Below the pieces are notes generated by a model. It was not told the origin of the DNA and made no database searches. It saw only the letters and a program-made list of their open reading frames with translations. The position numbers and the translations under genes are program-made. Below are positions 8,603 through 17,051 of a stretch of DNA of 64,000 nt, piece after piece; position 1 is the first letter of the stretch; each line of letters opens with the position of its first letter. Source of the DNA: Stappia indica (GTDB lineage: Bacteria; Pseudomonadota; Alphaproteobacteria; Rhizobiales; Stappiaceae); NCBI RefSeq assembly GCF_009789575.1, contig NZ_CP046908.1, positions 3,439,001 to 3,503,000 on the forward strand, read 5' to 3'.

Positions 8603-9207
8603 CGGGTCGACCTCTCGGGGGAAGAGGAAAGTGCGGAAGCGGGCGCGGATTCCGGTGCGGGCACCTGGTCAACGAGCCAGCCGATTTCGGCAATGATGCG
8701 GGCGCGGTCTTCCGGCGCCCAGTCGTGCAGTCCGAGCCACTCGAGCGACATCAGTCCCTCGGTGGCAAGAAAGGCGAGCAGGGCGCCGCGCGGGTTGCGC
8801 GAGGTCTCGGTGACCTGGGCGATCCGCTGGCCATAGGTGCGGGCGATCGGCTCGCGCAGGTCGGCGTCCTGGGCAAGCGAGGCAAGCAGGCCGAGCGCCA
8901 CCGCCCGGTCCTCCTCGGTAAGCAGGTGCGAGGCAACCTCTATGCGGGTGCGGATCGCCGCGTTCGGGTCGCCCGAAAAGCTCGCCGCGACCTCCTGCTC
9001 GCAGGTCGCATGCGCGGCCAGCCGGCGCTCGACGACCGCTTTGATCAGGGCCTGCTTGGTCTTGTAGTCGTAAAGGACGCTGGCCTTGCTGATGCCGGCC
9101 TCGCAGGCCACCGCATCCAGCGTCAGGCGCGCAGCACCATCCCGCATCACGACCTGCTCGGCCGCGTCCAGTACCGTGTCGCGCTTGATTGTCCGCTTGC
9201 GTCCCAT
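8599..9207 (-). CDS. TetR-family repressor of the RND efflux operon
   Basis: This 202-residue regulator has an N-terminal helix-turn-helix (LDAVACEAGISKASVLYDYKT) and a TetR-type C-terminal half (about residues 70-190). I chose ATG 9207 because GGGAG lies 5 bases upstream; a longer in-frame start at 9261 would run through the probable operator. It is first in the operon and overlaps the fusion-protein gene by four bases, the arrangement of a self-regulating AcrR-like repressor encoded with its pump. The palindrome at 9233-9244 directly upstream is the likely binding site. Ligands are unknown. Confidence 0.9.
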   Translation of the reverse strand: MGRKRTIKRDTVLDAAEQVVMRDGAARLTLDAVACEAGISKASVLYDYKTKQALIKAVVERRLAAHATCEQEVAASFSGDPNAAIRTRIEVASHLLTEEDRAVALGLLASLAQDADLREPIARTYGQRIAQVTETSRNPRGALLAFLATEGLMSLEWLGLHDWAPEDRARIIAEIGWLVDQVPAPESAPASALSSSPERSTR

Positions 9208-9232
9208 GCCGCTCCCGTTTTTCCAACCGGAT

Positions 9233-9244
9233 GGATATATATCC
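9233..9244. promoter_or_regulatory. Palindromic operator upstream of the TetR-RND operon
   Basis: GGATATATATCC is a perfect 12-bp palindrome 26 bases upstream of the TetR start. Short ACCGG/CCGGT arms flank it with slightly uneven spacing. Its location and symmetry suit autorepression by the TetR protein; this has not been shown. Confidence 0.5.
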
Positions 9245-9310
9245 TCCCCGGTCGGATGCAACAGGTTTTTTGCAGCGCAACACGAAGTTTTGAAACGGTC
9301 GCCGGGGGCG

Positions 9311-12300
9311 TCAATCGCCGCCGCGGACCTGCACGGACCGACGCCGCGAGGGATGCGGCGCGCGCGAGGTCAGGGTGTCGCGCATGCGTCCGGCCGTGCT
9401 GCGCAGGGCGGGCACGGCGGCGCGTTCGGCATCGTTCTCCTCGGGCGCGGCGCAGCGCATGGCAACCAGCAGGGCAACGGTCGCCGGATCGAGCCGGGTC
9501 TGCAGTTCGGGCAGCGGGGCCGGCCGGCCGATCAGGTAGCCCTGCACTTCGTTGCAGCCTTCTTCTGCCAGCACCCGCAACTCGTCCGCCTCCTCCACGC
9601 CTTCGGCCACCACGCTCATGCCGAGGGCGTCGCCGAGCCGGACGATGGTCTCGACGATGGAGCGCGCGCTCGGCGTCTTGCGCATGGCGCGGATGAAGGA
9701 GCGGTCGATCTTGATCACGTCGAAGGGGTAGCGCGACAGGTAGCCGAGCGAAGAATAGCCGGTGCCGAAGTCGTCCAGCGCAATGCGCACGCCGAGCGAC
9801 TTGAGCGCCGTGAGGATCTGCAGCGCCCGCCGGTCGTCGTCGATCAGCACGTTCTCGGTGACTTCCAGCTCCAGCCGCCCGGCGGCGAGGCCCGTCGTCT
9901 CCAGCACGTCGCGCACGGTCTCGATGAAATGCTTGTCGCGGAACTGCAGCGGGCTGACATTGACACTTATCCGCGGGATTTCGGGATGCGCCTGGACGAT
10001 GGCGCAGGCACGGCGCAGGACCCATTCGCCGATGGCGATTATCCTCCCCGACTGCTCGGCCACCGGAATGAAGTCGCTCGGGCTGATCATCCCCTTTTCC
10101 GGGTGATGCCAGCGGATCAGCGCCTCGTAACTCCCTATCCCGCTGCTGCGCAGGTCGAGCCGCGGCTGAAGGTAGAGCTCGAACTCCTCCTGCTCGATGG
10201 CCTGCACCAGGTCGGCCTCCAGCAGTCGCCGCTTGCGCAGCGCGGCATCCATGCCCTCCTCGAACAGGCAGTAGGTGTTGCGGCCGAGATTCTTGGCCTT
10301 GTAGAGCGCCGTATCGGCGCGCGAGACGATGATCTCCGTATCCTCGCCGTGCAGCGGGCTGACCGCGATGCCGATGCTGGCGCCGCTGCGTAGCGTCAAG
10401 CCGTTGCCGCAGTCGATGGGCTGCGACAGGGCATGGACCAGCCGGTGTGCAAGGTCCGCCGCCTGGTTGGCGAAGGCGATCTGGTGCTGGATGATCGCGA
10501 ACTCATCCCCGCCCAGACGGGAGATCGTGTCGCTCGCCGGCACGAGGGCGCGCAGCCGGTCGGCGGTCGCGCGGATCACCTGGTCGCCGGCCAGGTGGCC
10601 GTGGACGTCGTTGATCTCCTTGAACCGGTCGAGGTCGATCATCAGCACGGCAGCGGAGCCGCCACGCCGCCGGGCATCGGCGAGGACGGCCGCCAGCCGG
10701 TTGGAGAACACTGTGCGATTGGGCAGGTCGGTGAGCGGATCGTGCTCGGCCAGGTGCCGGATATGCTGCTCGGCCTTCTTGCGGTCGCGCAGGTCGACCA
10801 TTGCCGACACCCGGGTCCGCTCGCCGCGATACAGCACCTCGCGGGCGCGCACCTCCACCGGGATGCGAGTCCCGTCGGCATGGATGACATGCAACTCGTA
10901 GGGGCCGCTTTCCTTCTGGGACAGCTGTTCGCGCACCCTCTCGCGGTCTTCCTCGGCGATATGGCCCAGCATGCCCGTGCCCTTGAGCGCGTCGAGCGGG
11001 CGGCCCGTCAGTTGCTCCAGCGCGTGATTGCCGTCGATGATCCGCCCCTGCACGGAGATGACGATCGCCTCGAACGTGGCATTGGCGAGCGCGGTCAGTC
11101 GCTCGGCCTCCTCCTCTGCCCGCCGCAGCTCCGCCTTCCGGCCGCGGGCAAGCTCCTCGTTCTGGATCGAATCCATCAGCCGGTTGAACAGCCGGGTCAT
11201 GCGTTCGGCCTCGTCGCCGGGCTCCACCGGAAGACGCAGGCTGAGATCGGCATGCCCCTCCACGAGCCGCCCGACGGCGTCTTCCACATGGCCGATGCCC
11301 AGCCGGGTGCCGTGTTCGGCCTCGTTCAGCCCGCGGATCTCGCCCTCGCGGTCGACCCGCAGGGCGATGACGCGCTTCAAGGCGAGGAAGAAGGCAAGGC
11401 CGAGCCCGAAGGCGAAGGCGAAATTGAGCGCCGCACCGCCCGCCTGGACTGCGAACTGCGCGAGCCGTCCGCCCGCAGGCAGGTTTTCCACCGGCGCCAG
11501 CAGCGCCAGCCCCAGCGTGCCGACCACGCCGGCGATGCCGTGCACGCCGATGGCGCCGACCGCATCGTCGATGCGCAACTCCCGTTCCAGCACCGAGATG
11601 CCGACGACGGCGGCAAGGCCGCCGGCAAGGCCGATGGCAAGGGCGCCCGGAGGAGTGAGCACCATGCAGCCGGCGGTGACCGCGACCAGCCCGCCGAGCA
11701 TGCCTGAAAACGCCTTCTCGGGCAGCAGCACGCCCTCGCGCGCCCAGGCGATGATATAGCCGCCGCAGGTGCCGGCGGCGGCGGCCAGCACGGTGTTGGC
11801 GATCACATGGGCAATGTCGGGCGAGGCCTTCAGGGTCGAGCCGCCATTGAAGCCGATCCACCCGACGAAGAGCAGCAGGGCGCCGGCCGTCGCCAGGACC
11901 GGGCTGTGGCCCTGGAAGCGCAAGGGACGCCCGTCCGCATCGAAGCGGCCGATGCGCGGGCCGATGACCAGGCAGGCGGCAAGCGCGATCCAGGCGCCGG
12001 TGCCGTGCACCACGGTGGAACCGGCGAAGTCGACGAAGCCGGCATTCGCCAGAAAGGCGCCGGAATTCTGACCAAGCGCATTGCCCCAGGCCCAGTGCAC
12101 GAAGACCGGATAGACCAGGCCGGCGATGAAGACGGAGCAGGCGACATAGGCGGCAAGCGGCATGCGCTCCGCGACCGCACCCGAGACGATGGTCGCCGCC
12201 GTGCCGCAGAACATCACCTGGAAGACGAAGAAGGCAAGACCCCAGGAATCCAGCCCGCCGAGCACGAGAAACGCCGGATCGTAGCCGATCCCGAAGCCGG

Positions 12301-12619
12301 ACCCGGCGCCGAAGGCGAACATGAAGCCGATCCCGGCGAACACCAGCACGGAAAAGGTGAAATCGAGAAGGTTCTTCTGCGCGACGTTGATGGAGTTCTT
12401 CGACCGCACCATGCCCGCTTCCATCAGCAGGAAGCCGACCTGCATGAGCAGCACGAGCCCGGCGGCGAGCAGAACCCAGACGAAGTCCAGAGTGCGGTGC
12501 AGCGAAACGAGGGTCGATGGATCCTCGGCGGCGGCGGTGCCGGTGGTTGCAGCAAGCACGACCGAGGCGGCAAAGCCGATCATTGCCAGGTGCCGAACCG
12601 ATGAATCTTGTGCCGCCAT
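9311..12619 (-). CDS. Ammonium transporter-like (Amt) domain fused to PAS-GGDEF-EAL
   Basis: This is a 1102-residue membrane protein that probably senses ammonium and controls cyclic di-GMP. Residues 1-31 look like a signal peptide. Residues 40-420 form an Amt domain with the pore twin histidines (H205 in VDFAGSTVVH and H360 in GAIGVHGIAG) and the FNGGS recruitment motif. A charged, HAMP-like linker follows (about 430-500), then PAS (505-610), GGDEF (620-790, intact motif at 703-707) and EAL (800-1045, EALIRW at 832, ELEVTEN, IALDDFGTGYSSL). No RxxD inhibitory site precedes GGDEF. Both catalytic motifs look intact, so net cyclase or phosphodiesterase activity cannot be predicted. The gene stands alone; no glnK lies beside it. 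Confidence 0.93.
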   Translation of the reverse strand: MAAQDSSVRHLAMIGFAASVVLAATTGTAAAEDPSTLVSLHRTLDFVWVLLAAGLVLLMQVGFLLMEAGMVRSKNSINVAQKNLLDFTFSVLVFAGIGFMFAFGAGSGFGIGYDPAFLVLGGLDSWGLAFFVFQVMFCGTAATIVSGAVAERMPLAAYVACSVFIAGLVYPVFVHWAWGNALGQNSGAFLANAGFVDFAGSTVVHGTGAWIALAACLVIGPRIGRFDADGRPLRFQGHSPVLATAGALLLFVGWIGFNGGSTLKASPDIAHVIANTVLAAAAGTCGGYIIAWAREGVLLPEKAFSGMLGGLVAVTAGCMVLTPPGALAIGLAGGLAAVVGISVLERELRIDDAVGAIGVHGIAGVVGTLGLALLAPVENLPAGGRLAQFAVQAGGAALNFAFAFGLGLAFFLALKRVIALRVDREGEIRGLNEAEHGTRLGIGHVEDAVGRLVEGHADLSLRLPVEPGDEAERMTRLFNRLMDSIQNEELARGRKAELRRAEEEAERLTALANATFEAIVISVQGRIIDGNHALEQLTGRPLDALKGTGMLGHIAEEDRERVREQLSQKESGPYELHVIHADGTRIPVEVRAREVLYRGERTRVSAMVDLRDRKKAEQHIRHLAEHDPLTDLPNRTVFSNRLAAVLADARRRGGSAAVLMIDLDRFKEINDVHGHLAGDQVIRATADRLRALVPASDTISRLGGDEFAIIQHQIAFANQAADLAHRLVHALSQPIDCGNGLTLRSGASIGIAVSPLHGEDTEIIVSRADTALYKAKNLGRNTYCLFEEGMDAALRKRRLLEADLVQAIEQEEFELYLQPRLDLRSSGIGSYEALIRWHHPEKGMISPSDFIPVAEQSGRIIAIGEWVLRRACAIVQAHPEIPRISVNVSPLQFRDKHFIETVRDVLETTGLAAGRLELEVTENVLIDDDRRALQILTALKSLGVRIALDDFGTGYSSLGYLSRYPFDVIKIDRSFIRAMRKTPSARSIVETIVRLGDALGMSVVAEGVEEADELRVLAEEGCNEVQGYLIGRPAPLPELQTRLDPATVALLVAMRCAAPEENDAERAAVPALRSTAGRMRDTLTSRAPHPSRRRSVQVRGGD

Positions 12620-12953
12620 ATCCCCGCCTGGTCCCCGTCCGCCCTTTATTTGCCAGAGCTTAGGAACCAGCAGTTAAAAACTGATTGAGGTGTTGCATGC
12701 CCGCAATGAGCGTCCTGATTGCAGGTTGCCGTTGCGGCTCTTTCGGATTCTGAAGGCCTGCTATTCATGGTGCGTTGCAGCGATAAACTTGCCCTTACGG
12801 CAGTTTAGGCGTGCCGACAGACCCGGCGCCAATGGCGATGGGGGCCTTGAGAGCCGCCGGACGGGCTTCACATTCGCTCGCGATGCTTTAGGATCGCGCA
12901 CCGATTGCAATCGCCCGTTCAGCGGGCCGCTCCAGTTGATGGAAAATCCGCAC
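12620..12953. other. Divergent intergenic region, 334 bases
   Basis: This region carries the divergent promoters of the Amt fusion and the IalB-like gene. Visible elements are a small inverted repeat CAGTT-AAA-AACTG at 12671-12683 and a palindrome GATTGCAATC at 12903-12912. An open frame runs through it in phase with the IalB-like gene, but its translation has no protein-like character, so I leave it out. Confidence 0.5.
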
Positions 12954-13493
12954 ATGCGCCTTGATGTTCGACATGCTCTTTCCGCATCCCGCCTTGCCGT
13001 GTTTGCCGGCTTGTTTGTGACCGCGAGCCTGGGCGCGGCTGCAGCACAGGACGCGGCGCCCAAGCCGGCGGACGGCGCCGCAACCCCCAACTGGATCGTG
13101 CAATGCTCGGAGGCTACCGACAAGGCGCCCAAGCGTTGCCGCGCGCTGCAGAACATCGTCATGCAGGAAGGCGGCCAGCGGTTGCTGACCGTCGTGGTCG
13201 AGCCGCGCGAGGGCGCGCCGAACCACGCGCTGGTGCTGGCATTGCCGCATGGCGTGTTCCTGCCGGCCGGCACCCAGATCCGCGTCGATGAGGGCGAGCC
13301 GGTGCCGATGGCGATCCAGACCAGCGATGCCAACGGCGCCTATGCCGGCACGGCGATCAGCGACGACCTGCTCGCCTCGCTGAAGAAGGGCCAGCGCCTC
13401 ATCGTCGCCTTCAAGACCGCGCAGCAGCAGGATCTGGCGATCCCGGTGACGCTGATCGGCTTTACCTCCGCCTACGGCCAGCTCGGCGGCTGA
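12954..13493 (+). CDS. Invasion-associated locus B (IalB)-family secreted protein
   Basis: This 179-residue exported protein starts with a Sec signal peptide (two Arg and a His near the N-terminus, a hydrophobic core, AAAAQ at the cleavage region). The mature part contains the IalB pattern: WIVQCSE, paired cysteines in CSEATDKAPKRCRALQ, then beta-rich segments such as LVLALPHGVFLPAGTQIRVD. IalB-like proteins are common in Hyphomicrobiales; some are linked to host-cell entry in Bartonella, but most have no known role. ATG 12954 gives the cleanest signal peptide; an in-frame ATG at 12939 would add five residues. A strong terminator follows. Confidence 0.85.
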   Translation: MRLDVRHALSASRLAVFAGLFVTASLGAAAAQDAAPKPADGAATPNWIVQCSEATDKAPKRCRALQNIVMQEGGQRLLTVVVEPREGAPNHALVLALPHGVFLPAGTQIRVDEGEPVPMAIQTSDANGAYAGTAISDDLLASLKKGQRLIVAFKTAQQQDLAIPVTLIGFTSAYGQLGG

Positions 13494-13515
13494 CGGAACC
13501 GCAAACGAAGAAATC

Positions 13516-13548
13516 AAAAGGGCAGGTCTGCGAGGACCTGCCCTTTTT
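13516..13548. terminator. Bidirectional rho-independent terminator
   Basis: AAAAGGGCAGGTC (13516-13528) pairs perfectly with GACCTGCCCTTTT (13535-13547) around a 6-base loop. The A and T runs at the two ends provide a U tract in both directions, so it can end the IalB-like transcript (+) and the SapC-family transcript (-), which converge here. Confidence 0.9.
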
Positions 13549-13576
13549 CGTCTGGTTGCGGGAAACGTATCGCGTC

Positions 13577-14347
13577 TCAGCCATCCGCCGTGCGGCGAAC
13601 CAGGTCGGCCCAGTTCCGCATCGACCACAGATGCGCATAGATCACGGGCAGGGCGCCGGCCTTGCGCAGGTCGAGGAAGGCCTCGTCGGAGAGACCGTTC
13701 ACACGCGCCTCGTCGATGATGCTGAAGTCGTTGACGTTGAGCACCTCGCCGTCCGGCAGGGTGAAGCGCCCCGCATTCGGTGCGAACAGGTCGTGCTCGG
13801 CGATCTTGCGCATCAAGGCTTCGCTCTCACGGGTTTCCCGCTGGAACGCGGCGCAAAAGTCGAGCGCCTTGCGCACGGCGTCGGTCGGCTCCACGCCCTC
13901 GAAGAAGCGCGTCTCGCCCTCGGCGCGCACCTTGTCGCTTGCCCGGTCGACGCACAGGGCGAACTCGCTCGCCTCGTCGTTGCGCGCCAGGATGAACGGG
14001 TAGCGGCGCACATAGGAGGGGACGTAGGTGTCGGCCGCCCAGGCCCCGTCTGCATCGACGAAGAGGTTGCGGTCCTGCCGCAGGCCAAGCACCGCAACGG
14101 CGGCCGGCGGGGTGGTGCCGGCGGCAAAGACGATCGGATAATGGCGCGCGGCGATGCCGAACTCGATGGCATTGAGCGGCACCGCATGGGTCTTGGCGGC
14201 GAAGCGATAGTCCGGAGCAAGGTCGATGCCGAGTTCGCCGTGGCGATCGGCGCGCAACGCTTCCGGCCTGCTGTAGAACAGCGGCAGAGTGGACGGGCCG
14301 CCCGGCGCCGGGCGCGGGGTGTCCGTGTCGGCCTGAGTGCTGGTCAT
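13577..14347 (-). CDS. SapC-family protein
   Basis: This 256-residue protein matches the SapC family by its opening PLFYSRPEALRADRHGELGI, the central YVPSYVRRYPFILARND and the later FEGVEPTDAVRKALDFCAAFQRE. The family name comes from a Campylobacter S-layer gene; in Proteobacteria its molecular role is unknown and it is often cytoplasmic. No signal peptide is visible. ATG 14347 is preceded by GAGGAC at suitable spacing; an in-frame ATG further upstream would add a few residues. It ends just before the bidirectional terminator, and no neighbour explains its job. Confidence 0.8.
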   Translation of the reverse strand: MTSTQADTDTPRPAPGGPSTLPLFYSRPEALRADRHGELGIDLAPDYRFAAKTHAVPLNAIEFGIAARHYPIVFAAGTTPPAAVAVLGLRQDRNLFVDADGAWAADTYVPSYVRRYPFILARNDEASEFALCVDRASDKVRAEGETRFFEGVEPTDAVRKALDFCAAFQRETRESEALMRKIAEHDLFAPNAGRFTLPDGEVLNVNDFSIIDEARVNGLSDEAFLDLRKAGALPVIYAHLWSMRNWADLVRRTADG

Positions 14348-14524
14348 GCTGGTCCGTCCTCGATTATGCATTGTGGTGAATGGCAACCGCCATCAAAACG
14401 ATCGGGCGGCGAATTTCTTGTACAAGTCCAACGGCTGGTTGCCTAGAGCATCCTGCCTTCAATAAGGTTGGGCAAGGGTGGCTTGTACATCCAGGACGCG
14501 AGACCGGAGCCGGACGGAGTGCGC

Positions 14525-14938
14525 ATGGCGGCAGATGGCGAAAGCCATACGGGCATCAGCTTCAGCGGCGAGGACATTCGTCTCGACGGGGCCGTCTATC
14601 GCGCCTGCGTCTTCCGCGACTGCCGGATGCTGTATCAGGGCGGACCACTGCCGGTGCTGGAGGGCTGCCAGTTCATCGACTGCGGCTGGAACTTCGACGG
14701 CGCCGCAGCCAATACGCTGATGATGCTCGGCGCGCTGAACCAGGGCGGGCTTGCCCCGCTGGTCGAGGCGACGCTGGCTGCAATCCGCAATGGCGGCGTG
14801 CTGGCGCAGCCGGCCGAAGGGCCGGCACGCACGCCAGGGGCACGGGTGATCGATCTCGGCTTCGGCCGCTTCCCCGTCCCTCGGCTGCGCCGTCAGCCGC
14901 GCGCGAGCGTGACCGACAAACATGAGGGAGAAGCATGA
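14525..14938 (+). CDS. Unknown small protein, overlaps next gene
   Basis: I do not recognise this 137-residue protein. Its first half has a beta-helix-like cadence with repeated phenylalanine and cysteine (ACVFRDCRMLYQ, GCQFIDCGWNFDG), a little like pentapeptide-repeat proteins but too short to call. The second half is Ala/Gly-rich and ends in a basic stretch. ATG 14525 has GGAG 6 bases upstream; a TTG at 14468 is in frame but less likely. Its stop overlaps the next start (ATGA, 14935-14938), so the two genes are translationally coupled and probably work together, near the collar-protein genes. Confidence 0.65.
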   Translation: MAADGESHTGISFSGEDIRLDGAVYRACVFRDCRMLYQGGPLPVLEGCQFIDCGWNFDGAAANTLMMLGALNQGGLAPLVEATLAAIRNGGVLAQPAEGPARTPGARVIDLGFGRFPVPRLRRQPRASVTDKHEGEA

Positions 14939-15258
14939 GCGGCGTGACGGATCTTGCGAAGGTGACGCAGGCGGATTTCGAGACGGTGCGGGACGAGCCG
15001 GTGCTGCTGGTGGCCGCCAACGGGTCGCTGGCGCTGTCGATCGACGAGATCCGGCAGATGGGCAGCGGTACGGGCGTACGGGACGGAGGCGCCTTCGCGG
15101 TCCTCTTGCGTGGTCCGCAGACCCCGTTCATCGAGCAGGGAACCTACCGGCTGGAGATCGGGGCGGCCGATGCCGCGAACCGGGTCGAGCTGGAGCTGTT
15201 TCTCGTGCCGGTCGGTAACGATGCGAACGGATGCCTCTACGAGGCCGTCTTCACCTGA
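14935..15258 (+). CDS. Small conserved-looking protein (possible DUF6916-like)
   Basis: This 107-residue acidic protein has no signal peptide or membrane segment. Its C-terminal half (GPQTPFIEQGTYRLEIG ... VELELFLVPVGNDANGCLYEAVF) looks like a compact beta-sheet domain. I recall a similar C-terminus in small proteins annotated DUF6916 near tail-collar genes, but that is memory, not a search. GAGGGAG stands upstream of the ATG. It is coupled to the preceding unknown and faces the GNAT and three collar genes across an 80-base gap. Confidence 0.65.
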   Translation: MSGVTDLAKVTQADFETVRDEPVLLVAANGSLALSIDEIRQMGSGTGVRDGGAFAVLLRGPQTPFIEQGTYRLEIGAADAANRVELELFLVPVGNDANGCLYEAVFT

Positions 15259-15337
15259 ACCGCATCCGGGCGGGTGCCGGCGCTGCGCGCAGGCACCCAT
15301 TTTCCGGTAATCGCATGCTTTGTCGCGCCCGTCAGCA

Positions 15338-15913
15338 TCACTGCGGGCCAGGTGGATCCCAGCGCATCAGGTGATAGACGCCGGTCTCGCCGCATGTGAC
15401 GAAGCCGAGGCGCTGGTAGAGGCGCATCGCCGGATTGAACTGCTCTACATGGATGCCGACGCCGCGCCCTCCGCGCTCGGCCAGAGCCAGGACATCTTCC
15501 AGGATCGCACGTCCCGATCCCCGGCCGCGCTGCGCCGGCATGAGGGCAATGTCGATGATGCGCAGCTCGGTTTCCCGCGTGTCGAGATAGAGCCGGCCGA
15601 CGGGCTGGCTGTCGAACTCGATGACCAGCCACTCCGCCTGCGGAAAATGCTGCATGTAGTGGCTGTGCTGCGCCTGGAACTGCTGCGCCAGGAAGCTCGC
15701 CTTCTGCTCCGCGCTCCAGGGAACCGGCGCGAGCTCCTCCTCCCGCGTGGATGCGTAAAGGCGAAACAGGAACGGCAGGTCTGCCTCCGGCTGCATGTAG
15801 CGGAAGACAAGCCCCAGCGCCTCGGCACGAGGCAGGGAGGGAAGCGCCCCTCTTGTCGGTATCGAAGGATCCGGGCGGTCGACGCCGTCCGGATCCCGGC
15901 TTTTCTCGGTCAT
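15338..15913 (-). CDS. GNAT-family N-acetyltransferase
   Basis: This 191-residue protein carries the GNAT acetyl-CoA-binding loop in LMPAQRGRGSGRAI (Q/R-x-x-G-x-G pattern), followed by the helix ILEDVLALA and the C-terminal strand HVEQFNPAMRLYQRLGFV. The first 30 residues are a charged, proline-rich extension outside the fold. It lies 35 bases downstream of the third collar gene on the same strand, so it is probably the last gene of that operon and may modify one of those proteins; this is inference. Confidence 0.87.
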   Translation of the reverse strand: MTEKSRDPDGVDRPDPSIPTRGALPSLPRAEALGLVFRYMQPEADLPFLFRLYASTREEELAPVPWSAEQKASFLAQQFQAQHSHYMQHFPQAEWLVIEFDSQPVGRLYLDTRETELRIIDIALMPAQRGRGSGRAILEDVLALAERGGRGVGIHVEQFNPAMRLYQRLGFVTCGETGVYHLMRWDPPGPQ

Positions 15914-15947
15914 GGCCTGCAGTCCGGCAGCGGTGCCGCGCGCATTC

Positions 15948-16478
15948 TCATGGACGCGGCGGGAAGATGCCCTGCAGCGCGATGATGAAGGTCAGCGTCA
16001 GATAGGGCTGCATGTTGTTGTGCGCCTGACTGCCGCCGGTCATTCCGACCGACAGGGGCGCCATCATCTGCGGAACCAGATTCGGCGTGTACTGGTTGCC
16101 GGTGCGCGGAGAGGCCAGCAGGTTGCCTTCGACGGAGTTGGTGTTGCCGACGGTGAACTGGCTGCGCGTCACGGCCTGAACCCTGTGCGTATGCTGCGGC
16201 ATCTCGGTCTGCAGCAGCGTCACAGTCTCGGTCCCGCTCATCTCGCCGAGCTGTCGGAAGCTCAAGCCGGGGCCCTGGCCGTGCTGCATGGGCGAGCGGC
16301 CCTGCAGGTCGGGCAGCGCGAAGGTCGACTTGCCGTCGCCGCCATAGGTGGTGCCCAGCAGCGAGAACAGGGCGGTGTTCTGCGAGATCGGCAGGAGCTG
16401 CCCATCGCAGAACGCCCAGCCCTTGGGGGCGAAATTGCCAGCGAATATACGGATTTCCGCAACGAAAGGATCGGACAT
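15948..16478 (-). CDS. Phage tail collar-domain (microcystin-dependent-like) protein, copy 3
   Basis: This 176-residue protein shows the tail-collar pattern: IRIFAGNFAPKGWAFCDGQLLPISQN at the start (key residues FAPKGWAFCDGQ), LFSLLGTTYGGDGKSTFALPDLQGR, and an ending NNMQPYLTLTFIIALQGIFP. In phage tail fibres this fold caps trimeric fibres; bacterial stand-alone copies have no proven role. It has no signal peptide. Only 10 bases separate it from the second copy, so they share a transcript. No other phage structural gene is present. Confidence 0.85.
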   Translation of the reverse strand: MSDPFVAEIRIFAGNFAPKGWAFCDGQLLPISQNTALFSLLGTTYGGDGKSTFALPDLQGRSPMQHGQGPGLSFRQLGEMSGTETVTLLQTEMPQHTHRVQAVTRSQFTVGNTNSVEGNLLASPRTGNQYTPNLVPQMMAPLSVGMTGGSQAHNNMQPYLTLTFIIALQGIFPPRP

Positions 16479-16488
16479 TGTGAGCCCC

Positions 16489-17016
16489 TCAGGTCGGCGA
16501 AGGATAGATGCCGTAGAGCGAGATGATGAAGCTGACGGCGAGATACGGCGCCATGTTGTTGTGCGGCTGACTGCCGCCGGCAACCTGCACCGCATTCGGG
16601 CCCAGCTCGGTAAAGGGCGGCAGGGTCTGCGAGGAGAAGTAGGGATCTCCAGCCGCCGCCGAGGCCAGCACGTTGTTCTGCGGGGACGCTTCCGTGCCCG
16701 TTGCCTTGTTGGCGATCAACGGGTGCGAGTGGCTCGGGATCTGTTGCTGGGTCAGTGTGACCTCTTCGGATCCTCCGGATTCCGCCATCACATAGGTCGG
16801 CTGGCCGGGTCCTTGTCCGAAATGCAGCGGCAGACGGCCGCGCAGGTCGGGCAGGGCGAACGTGGTCTGCCCGTCGCCGCCATAGGTGGTGCCGATCAGG
16901 TTGAAGAGCGTGTCGTTCTCGGCGATCGACAGCAACTGGCCGTTGCAGAACTCCCAGCCGAGCGGCGCGAAATTGCCGCCGAACATACGGATTTCGCCGA
17001 TATAGGGCGTGGACAT
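16489..17016 (-). CDS. Phage tail collar-domain (microcystin-dependent-like) protein, copy 2
   Basis: This 175-residue paralogue of the flanking collar proteins shares FAPLGWEFCNGQLL, NLIGTTYGGDGQTTFALPDLRGR and the C-terminal NNMAPYLAVSFIISLYGIYP. Its middle region (about residues 85-135: GSEEVTLTQQQIPSHSHPL and what follows) differs most from its neighbours, as expected if this segment is the exposed, specificity-giving part of the fold. It sits between the other two copies with gaps of 10 and 35 bases. The function is unknown beyond structural similarity to tail-fibre tips. Confidence 0.85.
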   Translation of the reverse strand: MSTPYIGEIRMFGGNFAPLGWEFCNGQLLSIAENDTLFNLIGTTYGGDGQTTFALPDLRGRLPLHFGQGPGQPTYVMAESGGSEEVTLTQQQIPSHSHPLIANKATGTEASPQNNVLASAAAGDPYFSSQTLPPFTELGPNAVQVAGGSQPHNNMAPYLAVSFIISLYGIYPSPT

Positions 17017-17051
17017 GAGGGCCTCCCTCGCTTTTCAGGAAAAGGTGCAGC

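Noticed and set aside
12690-12953. Longer version of the IalB-like gene starting at 12690
   Set aside because: The extra 88 residues have no protein-like pattern and would bury a clear signal peptide that starts at 12954.
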